Source: Clostridia bacterium
GTDB taxonomy: Bacteria > Bacillota > Clostridia > Christensenellales > Aristaeellaceae
Reading direction: 5' to 3'
Length of the DNA: 10,912 nucleotides
Assembly: GCA_017458865.1 (NCBI GenBank)
Contig: JAFSZW010000141.1
Coordinates: forward strand, 1-10,912
Positions 6,509 through 10,912 of the stretch are shown here, one piece after another (the stretch's first letter is position 1; each line of letters starts with the position of its first letter). Under the pieces are notes generated by a model that made no database searches, had not been told where the DNA came from, and saw nothing but the letters and a program-made list of their open reading frames with translations. Made by a program: the position numbers and the translations under genes.

Positions 6509-7501
6509 CTAATCGCGCGTCGTTCCCGCACTTACATAGGTTACAGGCAGACACATCAGGGACGGTCTGTCTGTCGGGTCATCTGAAAGGATCATGTTCA
6601 CGCTGGCTCTGGCAAGTGCCGGGACCGGCTGCACAATAGTCGATACAATGTATTCCTGATCGCCGAACATCCGAATCCCGTCGAACCCGATGACCTGCAC
6701 ATCCTCCGGTACCCGGACACCCATCTGCTTGAGTGTCTTGATAATCTCCCAGGCAAGCGAGTCCGTGCCAATGAAAAGTCCGTCAAATGCGAGCTTTCCG
6801 TCTTTAAAATGCTTTGACAGAAACGATTCAAATTCCGAATACGGCTGCTTTTCATCCAGCGCGATAACCTCATACGGAATATGCATTTCCCTGCACGCCG
6901 CCGCAAACCCGTCCATCCGTTTGCTGGGCTCGTTGATCAGAATGGACGCAGTGCGCATAAACGCCAGATTTGTGCAGCCCAGTTCCCGCAGTTTTCTGGC
7001 TGCCATCACGCCGCCGCCGTAGTTATCAGATGAGACGCACGGCACTTTCACAGAAAAGAACCGGTCTATAGTCACAAACGGGATGCTCTCCGGGATCACC
7101 AGATCAGGATTATAGGTCAGCGCGATGATGCCGTCCACCATATTCTCCTGAGCCATTTGCAGGAATTCCGTCTCGCGGTCACGGTCATACTCGGTGAAAC
7201 AGAGCATCATCTTGTAGTTTCTTTTCTCGAGCGCAATATTGATGTGATGGGCAAGCAGGCCAAAGTACGGGTTAATCGTATTGGGAATGATCAGGGCGAT
7301 GGTATTCGTACGGTTTGTCCGGAGGGCCCGCCCGCTGTTGTTGTAGCGGTAGCCGAGCGCCTTAATCGCTTCCATGACCTTTTCCCTGTACGCCTCTCCG
7401 ACCTGCTCCCCGTTGATTACCCGGGAAACAGTGCCAAGCGCAACGCCTGCCTTTTTGGCCACGTCTGCCATTGTCGGACCATTGCGTTCTCTTCCTACCA
7501 T
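6509..7501 (-). CDS. scrR: LacI-family transcriptional regulator, probable sucrose repressor
   Basis: A 330-aa DNA-binding protein. The N-terminal helix-turn-helix is MADVAKKAGVALGTVSRVING (11-31), with Leu22 and Gly23 at the positions that read the operator. The hinge helix contains GRALRTNRT, with Leu60 as the minor-groove leucine. A periplasmic-binding-protein-like sensor domain runs from TIALIIPNTINPYFG to the C-terminus (motifs MVDGIIALTYN, FIGTDSLAWEI, VQVIGFDG). The start at 7501 is chosen because GGAG at 7510-7513 is 8 nt upstream; a GTG two codons earlier would be only 2 nt away. Because it sits between fructokinase and the divergent GH32 hydrolase, it probably represses both in the absence of sucrose or fructose. 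The effector is inferred from context. The gene has its own good promoter with a small dyad in the spacer. Confidence 0.9.
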   Translation of the reverse strand: MVGRERNGPTMADVAKKAGVALGTVSRVINGEQVGEAYREKVMEAIKALGYRYNNSGRALRTNRTNTIALIIPNTINPYFGLLAHHINIALEKRNYKMMLCFTEYDRDRETEFLQMAQENMVDGIIALTYNPDLVIPESIPFVTIDRFFSVKVPCVSSDNYGGGVMAARKLRELGCTNLAFMRTASILINEPSKRMDGFAAACREMHIPYEVIALDEKQPYSEFESFLSKHFKDGKLAFDGLFIGTDSLAWEIIKTLKQMGVRVPEDVQVIGFDGIRMFGDQEYIVSTIVQPVPALARASVNMILSDDPTDRPSLMCLPVTYVSAGTTRD

Positions 7502-7533
7502 ATACACTGCTCCATTTCATTCCGTATAAACAA

Positions 7534-7562
7534 ATAGTAGCATGATAAATGCCGGTGGTCAA
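7534..7562 (-). promoter_or_regulatory. Promoter of the LacI-type regulator
   Basis: On the minus strand, TTGACC (7557-7562) and TACTAT (7534-7539) are separated by exactly 17 bp. Transcription should start near 7527, about 25 nt before the ATG. The spacer holds a small dyad, GCAT-GATAA-ATGC (7540-7552), which could be a site for autorepression. With 4-bp arms it could also be chance. Confidence 0.75.
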
Positions 7563-7590
7563 GATACACTTTTTCCCATTTTGTCATGCA

Positions 7591-7614
7591 GGCACCTCCA
7601 TGGAGGAGGGTGCC
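7591..7614. repeat. Inverted repeat in the regulator-hydrolase gap
   Basis: GGCACC (7591-7596) and GGTGCC (7609-7614) flank an inner palindrome, CTCCATGGAG (7596-7605). A strong hairpin with a small bulge could form on either strand. No T-run follows on either side, so it does not look like a terminator. Confidence 0.5.
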
Positions 7615-7618
7615 ACAG

Positions 7619-7651
7619 GATAACAATCCTGTAATGTTATTCATTGTTATC
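7619..7651. promoter_or_regulatory. TGTTAT repeat cluster, candidate operator region
   Basis: A perfect 9-bp inverted repeat, GATAACAAT (7619-7627) and ATTGTTATC (7643-7651), has a 15-nt spacer. The spacer contains a further TGTTAT (7635-7640) placed exactly 10 bp before the last one (7645-7650). This gives one inverted and two direct copies on about the same face of the helix. The cluster lies upstream of both the regulator and hydrolase promoters. It is a plausible protein-binding site, but which protein binds cannot be told. Confidence 0.45.
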
Positions 7652-7792
7652 TCTCTTTCTGCAATGACCCCGGGGATGCGTGATCTGCCCATGTATTGGC
7701 CGCACATCCCATGCCTGTGGCTTTTCACAATCGAAGCGGATTCAGGGGAAACGCGCCAAATCGGGGATTCCCAAATTTTGCAGCGGCATCAG

Positions 7793-7821
7793 CTTGTTGG
7801 CAGCCTTTTTTATGGTACAAT
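7793..7821 (+). promoter_or_regulatory. Promoter of the GH32 hydrolase
   Basis: TACAAT (7816-7821) with an upstream TG (7813-7814) resembles an extended -10. TTGTTG (7794-7799) lies 16 bp upstream, or CTTGTT (7793-7798) lies 17 bp upstream. The start would be near 7828, about 30 nt before the ATG. The rest of the 358-bp gap, outside the elements listed separately, holds nothing I recognise. Confidence 0.65.
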
Positions 7822-7859
7822 AAGACCGCCTATATTTCAAAATCACCCAGGAGGACATT

Positions 7860-9350
7860 ATGAGCAACATTCCTACACCGCTTCACCGCGCACGTACCTA
7901 TGAGCGGGAGCAGGCTGTCCGCCTCTCAGCCGAAGAGCGCCCGCTTTTCCACCTGACCCCGCTTGTCGGCTGGATGAATGATCCCAACGGTTTTTGTTAT
8001 TACCAGGGTCAGTATCACATGTTCTATCAGTATCATCCCTATTCCACCTACTGGGGGCCCATGCACTGGGGACACGCAGTCAGCAGGGACCTGCTGCAGT
8101 GGACCTTTTTGCCCTGCGCACTGGCACCGGATACAGAGGCGGATGCCGGCGGCTGCTTCTCTGGCAGTGCCGTTCCCCTGCCGGACGGGCGCCTGATGCT
8201 TGCCTACACCGGCGTACAGCCTGCCGGAACGTTCCGCCGTGAAACACAGGCTCAGTGCATTGCCACTGGTGATGGAACCGACTTTGTGAAAAGCACACGA
8301 AATCCCGTCATCACGTACAACCAGTTGCCGGATGGATTCAGCGAATTCGACTTTCGCGATCCGAAGGTCTGGCTGGACAGCACCGGCACTTACTGCATGG
8401 TTGTCGGCAACCGCCACAAAGACCGGCAGGGCACCATTCTGCTGCTCAAATCGAGAGACGGCCTTGACTGGCAGTACATCGGCGAGATTGATTCAAGCTG
8501 CTGTGAATACGGCATGATGTGGGAATGCCCGGACTTTTTTAAGCTGGATGGCAAGCAGGTCCTCATCGTCAGCCCCCAGGAAATGCACGCCCGTGAGGAA
8601 TTCCATGCTGGCTACGGCACTGTTGCCCTGCTTGGCGACTATGACGAAGCCCGCTGCGCCTTTACACGGCAGTCCGTACAGCCCATTGACTTTGGTCTCA
8701 ACTTCTATGCCCCTCAGACCGTCCTCTCGCCGGATGGCCGCCGCATCATGATCGGGTGGATGGACAACTGGGAGACCTGCAAAGAAGCGCCGCGCCGCCA
8801 TCCCTGGTACGCCCAGATGTCCATGCCGCGGGAACTGTTCATCCGGGACGGCCGTCTCATGCAGCGCCCGATTCGCGAAATCGAGCAAATGTGGAAGGGC
8901 ACCATCCGGCATGACCATGTCACTGTCCACACGGAAACCACGATTGAAGGCATCTCTGGCCGGATGCTGGATATGACCGTTGTCCTGAACGCGAATGGCT
9001 CTGCGTGCCGACGTTTCATTCTGCATGTTGCAAAGGACAGCTCCCATGCCATTGAAATCCGCGCGGACCTGGCACGCGGTGAACTTGTCTTTGACCGCAG
9101 CCGCGGCGGTTCCCACCGGGATATCGTCCACACACGGCATGTGCGCGCGGAAGTTCAGAACGGGGTCCTTACCCTTCGCCTCCTGCTCGACAGAGAAAGC
9201 GTGGAGCTGTTCATTAATGATGGTGAACGGGTTGTCACCTCTCTGATCCCGACGCCGCTCAGTGCAGACGGTATCTCCTTTGCCGCAGACGCCCCGATTG
9301 CCGTCTCCATAGAGGCGCATCCCCTCGGCCAGATTACGAAAACCTGCTGA
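7860..9350 (+). CDS. scrB: Sucrose-6-phosphate hydrolase / beta-fructosidase (GH32)
   Basis: This enzyme hydrolyses sucrose or sucrose-6-phosphate to fructose and glucose or glucose-6-phosphate. The 496-aa length is usual for the family. The GH32 catalytic triad is visible: nucleophile Asp41 in WMNDPNG, Asp167 in FRDPKVW (transition-state stabiliser), and acid/base Glu222 in MWECPDFF. Also present are WGHAVSRDLLQW (70-81), FYAPQ (282-286) and GWM (299-301), followed by a C-terminal beta-sandwich domain with SVELFINDGERV. There is no signal peptide, so it is cytoplasmic and its substrate must be imported. No transporter is in the window, so whether the substrate is phosphorylated (PTS uptake) cannot be decided here. 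AGGAGG at 7849-7854 fixes the start. It is transcribed away from the LacI-type regulator and followed by its own terminator. Confidence 0.95.
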   Translation: MSNIPTPLHRARTYEREQAVRLSAEERPLFHLTPLVGWMNDPNGFCYYQGQYHMFYQYHPYSTYWGPMHWGHAVSRDLLQWTFLPCALAPDTEADAGGCFSGSAVPLPDGRLMLAYTGVQPAGTFRRETQAQCIATGDGTDFVKSTRNPVITYNQLPDGFSEFDFRDPKVWLDSTGTYCMVVGNRHKDRQGTILLLKSRDGLDWQYIGEIDSSCCEYGMMWECPDFFKLDGKQVLIVSPQEMHAREEFHAGYGTVALLGDYDEARCAFTRQSVQPIDFGLNFYAPQTVLSPDGRRIMIGWMDNWETCKEAPRRHPWYAQMSMPRELFIRDGRLMQRPIREIEQMWKGTIRHDHVTVHTETTIEGISGRMLDMTVVLNANGSACRRFILHVAKDSSHAIEIRADLARGELVFDRSRGGSHRDIVHTRHVRAEVQNGVLTLRLLLDRESVELFINDGERVVTSLIPTPLSADGISFAADAPIAVSIEAHPLGQITKTC

Positions 9351-9361
9351 AACTGACCTGT

Positions 9362-9392
9362 CCATTCCCCGGATGATGGGGAATGGGCTTTT
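9362..9392 (+). terminator. Terminator after the GH32 hydrolase
   Basis: A perfect 9-bp stem, CCATTCCCC / GGGGAATGG, with a 7-nt loop and a short TTTT follows the stop at 9350 by 11 nt. The T-tract is short but the stem is strong. Confidence 0.8.
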
Positions 9393-9439
9393 CAGATTCT
9401 GCAATGAATGCTGAAAAAGACATGAATCCGCGTCATTCA

Positions 9440-9452
9440 GGGAACAGTTCCC
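9440..9452. promoter_or_regulatory. Palindrome upstream of the secreted protein gene
   Basis: GGGAAC-A-GTTCCC is a perfect 6-bp-arm dyad about 60 nt before the start at 9513. I see no convincing -35/-10 pair in this 120-nt region. The dyad could mark an operator or an unusual promoter, or be chance. Confidence 0.3.
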
Positions 9453-9512
9453 GTGTCCCGTGCGTCTATTCATCAGGACACATCCACAAAACAACAGCAG
9501 GGAGGTCTCATC

Positions 9513-10379
9513 ATGAAAGCGCTGCGCCTCATTCTCATTTTGCTCATCTGCCTCCTGCCGCTTTCCCTGGCAGCCGCTCAGGCAATCCCTGATCTCAGGC
9601 CGGATAACATCATCCTTTACACCGACTACTGCCAGGCCGGCTGGGGCGACAGTGTCCAGATCGGCTTCATTGACAGTCAGGGACAGGTTTTTACCCTTGA
9701 AGGGCACAATGCTGTGCTCAAATGGCCGTACATCCTGGATGAGCAGATCCAATACCTCGAAAACAGGGACGACCTCATCCATCTGGGCACGCTCAGCCGG
9801 GATGACCTTATGTCCATCAAAAGCCTCATTGCCGCAGTGGAGGATCAGGACACTGCATCCCATCCGGCTGCCTGTGATGCCGGCACGGAAACGACCTATG
9901 CCGTGCGCAGCAATAACGGCGTACATGAATTCATCCTGCTCGGCATGTCCGGGGATGACGCGTTTGAGAATACCGACCCGAACGCACAGACGCTGTACTG
10001 GGTTGCCCGGATGATCTTCCGGAATGTTCAGAGCTACTATCATACATCCGGTATGGGACCGGCGGGGTTTACGCCAGTTTCGCTGCTGTCTTACTTTGGC
10101 GTCACGGAAGCAGACGTCCGAAGCGCCTCCATCCACGCATATGACGCCGACTGTGAGGAAGGTCTCCTTGAACACGTCCTCACCCCCGATGAGGAGTCAT
10201 CCATCCGGGACCTTATGCTAAACGGAACCATTATACGCAAGGACAATGCGCTCAGCGTCACCGGTGGTTTCACCGTCTGCCGGTTTGACGCCGCAGACGG
10301 ATCGCTGCTCTGCACGCTTAATCTCTATGACGATCTTCTTCTGACACCGGACGGCATGTACATGCTTGGCGAAGAATAG
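9513..10379 (+). CDS. Secreted protein of unknown function
   Basis: I do not recognise the family. The 288-aa product begins with a clear Sec signal peptide: MKALR, a long hydrophobic core (about 6-20), then SLAAAQA with likely cleavage before IPDL. The cysteine in the core is not in a lipobox, so it is probably released rather than lipid-anchored. The mature part has five cysteines and no further membrane segment. It appears to have two halves: an N-terminal part with FIDSQGQVFTLEGH and FILLGMSGDDAF, and a C-terminal part with SASIHAYDADCEEGLLEHVL, DLMLNGTII, VTGGFTVCRFDAADG and LLCTLNLYDD, which reads like short beta strands. GGGAGG 7 nt upstream fixes the start at 9513 over an earlier in-frame ATG at 9453. 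It stands alone between two hairpins, just before another exported-protein gene. Confidence 0.8.
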   Translation: MKALRLILILLICLLPLSLAAAQAIPDLRPDNIILYTDYCQAGWGDSVQIGFIDSQGQVFTLEGHNAVLKWPYILDEQIQYLENRDDLIHLGTLSRDDLMSIKSLIAAVEDQDTASHPAACDAGTETTYAVRSNNGVHEFILLGMSGDDAFENTDPNAQTLYWVARMIFRNVQSYYHTSGMGPAGFTPVSLLSYFGVTEADVRSASIHAYDADCEEGLLEHVLTPDEESSIRDLMLNGTIIRKDNALSVTGGFTVCRFDAADGSLLCTLNLYDDLLLTPDGMYMLGEE

Positions 10380-10398
10380 TCGAATTTCATACAATAAA

Positions 10399-10436
10399 GG
10401 CCGCAGCACAGCGGCCCTTGTCGTATATTTGACAAG
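10399..10436 (+). terminator. Tandem hairpins after the secreted protein gene
   Basis: An all-G/C stem, GGCCGC / GCGGCC (10399-10416, 6-nt loop), is directly followed by CTTGTC / GACAAG (10417-10436, 8-nt A/T-rich loop). There is no proper T-run, so intrinsic termination would be weak. The pair could instead protect the 3' end of the mRNA. Confidence 0.5.
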
Positions 10437-10633
10437 ACTCGGTTCGGACACACCCACCGCTTTCGTATCTCTGTCATCGCTCTTTTTTTTATATTTCGAG
10501 AAAAATTTTTCGTAGCTCAACTTTACTGCATCTTGCGACTTACCAAAAACGTCAACACTACATGCGGTGCATTTTGTCCCAAAAACCATGTTCAGACCGC
10601 CTTTTCCGACGGCCTTTCCGGCTGCTGATTCCC
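10437..10633. other. Non-coding stretch with T8 run and A5T5 palindrome
   Basis: This stretch holds no convincing gene. It contains a run of eight T (10483-10490) and a palindrome GAAAAATTTTTC (10500-10511) that would be intrinsically bent DNA. It also has a loose direct repeat of GCCTTTTCCG-like sequence near 10600-10620. A minus-strand frame crosses it but lacks a ribosome binding site. Composition is more A/T-rich than the flanking genes, at least in its first half. Confidence 0.4.
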
Positions 10634-10662
10634 TTGCGAAAATGGCCATAATTGTTTACAAT
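10634..10662 (+). promoter_or_regulatory. Promoter of the SH3-domain protein gene
   Basis: TTGCGA (10634-10639) and TACAAT (10657-10662) are separated by exactly 17 bp. The start would be near 10669, about 30 nt before the GTG. A perfect dyad, ATTGT-TT-ACAAT (10651-10662), covers the -10 box and could be an operator. Confidence 0.75.
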
Positions 10663-10698
10663 AGCGTCATTAACACGTTATGAAAGGTGCTGAAACCT

Positions 10699-10912
10699 GT
10701 GATTAACACCCTCAGAAAATTCTCAATTATGATGTCACTGCTGCTCGTCCTTGTCCTGCTGTCCTCAGCAGCCTTTGCGGCAAGTTACAGCAATGTATAT
10801 GGTCTGACACTGACCCGTATCCGTGTGCGCGAATCCGCTTCCACCTCCGGAACGCTGTTCGATAATATTGAGCAGGGCAGGATCGTCTATGCAACGGAGA
10901 GCAAAGACAGCA
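10699..10912 (+). CDS. Secreted SH3b-domain protein, 3' end cut off
   Basis: The 71 visible residues form a signal peptide (INTLRKF, hydrophobic core about 11-21, SSAAFA with likely cleavage after Ala27). They are followed by the start of a bacterial SH3 domain: LTRIRVRESASTSGTLFDNI, then EQGRIVYA. The pattern 'lRVReSaStsg.v...i..G..v' is typical of SH3_3 domains in exported cell-wall-associated proteins of Firmicutes. The rest, where any catalytic domain would be, lies outside the window. I chose the GTG at 10699 because it gives a full basic N-terminus and has AAAGG about 11 nt upstream. The alternative ATGs at residues 11 and 12 would remove the positive charges and lack a ribosome binding site. 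It has its own promoter. Confidence 0.8.
   Translation, partial: MINTLRKFSIMMSLLLVLVLLSSAAFAASYSNVYGLTLTRIRVRESASTSGTLFDNIEQGRIVYATESKDS

Noticed and set aside
7495..7728. A 77-codon minus-strand frame upstream of the LacI-type regulator
   Set aside because: It crosses the regulator's promoter and the dyad cluster and overlaps the start of the regulator. No ribosome binding site supports it.
8493..10175. A 560-codon open frame on the minus strand, opposite the hydrolase 3' half and the secreted protein gene
   Set aside because: It lies antisense to two well-supported genes and the terminator between them, has no ribosome binding site, and its product shows no recognisable domain. Long antisense frames are common in G+C-rich genes.
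10218..10649. A 143-codon minus-strand frame across the gap before the SH3-domain gene
   Set aside because: It has no ribosome binding site at its first or internal ATG, it overlaps the end of the secreted protein gene, and its lysine-rich product reflects the A/T-rich gap. It is not supported as a gene.
10680..10706. Eight-codon frame (ATG AAA GGT ... TAA) overlapping the start of the SH3-domain gene
   Set aside because: There is no ribosome binding site for it, and its AAAGG is better used by the GTG start of the SH3-domain gene.

Overview
The window looks like chromosomal DNA from a low-copy, moderately G+C-rich Firmicute, most likely a gut-type Clostridia or a relative. The case rests on purine-rich AGGAGG-like ribosome binding sites, sigma-A-type promoters with 17-bp spacers, Gram-positive-style signal peptides, and gene families common in Firmicutes (PepF, the UPF0237/UPF0210 pair, LacI-type sucrose control, secreted SH3b proteins). 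I cannot name a genus. There are no RNA genes, insertion sequences, CRISPR arrays or phage genes that I can see.

Layout. (1) Positions 1-3954, minus strand: a run of four genes read from right to left, namely an ACT-domain protein (UPF0237), a UPF0210/DUF711 'PFL-like' protein, oligoendopeptidase F, and a membrane protein cut by the window edge. A very good promoter (4074-4102) drives it. (2) Positions 4109-5286, plus strand: a branched-chain amino acid aminotransferase (ilvE) with its own strong promoter, whose -35 box lies only 6 bp from the -35 box of the opposite promoter, and a strong terminator. (3) Positions 5351-9392: a sucrose/fructose cassette. Fructokinase and a LacI-family regulator are on the minus strand, and a GH32 sucrose(-6-phosphate) hydrolase diverges on the plus strand. 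The 358-bp gap between the regulator and the hydrolase holds two promoters and a cluster of dyads. (4) Positions 9513-10912, plus strand: two secreted proteins, one of unknown family and one with a bacterial SH3 domain that runs off the window. They are separated by a 319-bp gap with hairpins and a promoter.

How the genes may work together. The sucrose cassette is coherent: the hydrolase releases fructose, fructokinase phosphorylates it, and the LacI protein probably represses both arms. No transporter is present in the window. On the left, peptide hydrolysis (PepF), an ACT domain (often an amino-acid sensor) and branched-chain amino acid transamination share a divergent promoter region. This suggests, but does not prove, a link to amino-acid supply. 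The UPF0210/UPF0237 pair is the part whose biochemical role is least known.

No clearly new system is evident. The best leads are the compact divergent promoter pair, a 19-codon reading frame that exactly fills the UPF0210-pepF gap, stop codons followed in frame by a new ATG at two operon junctions, and a helically phased TGTTAT repeat cluster between the regulator and the sucrose hydrolase.
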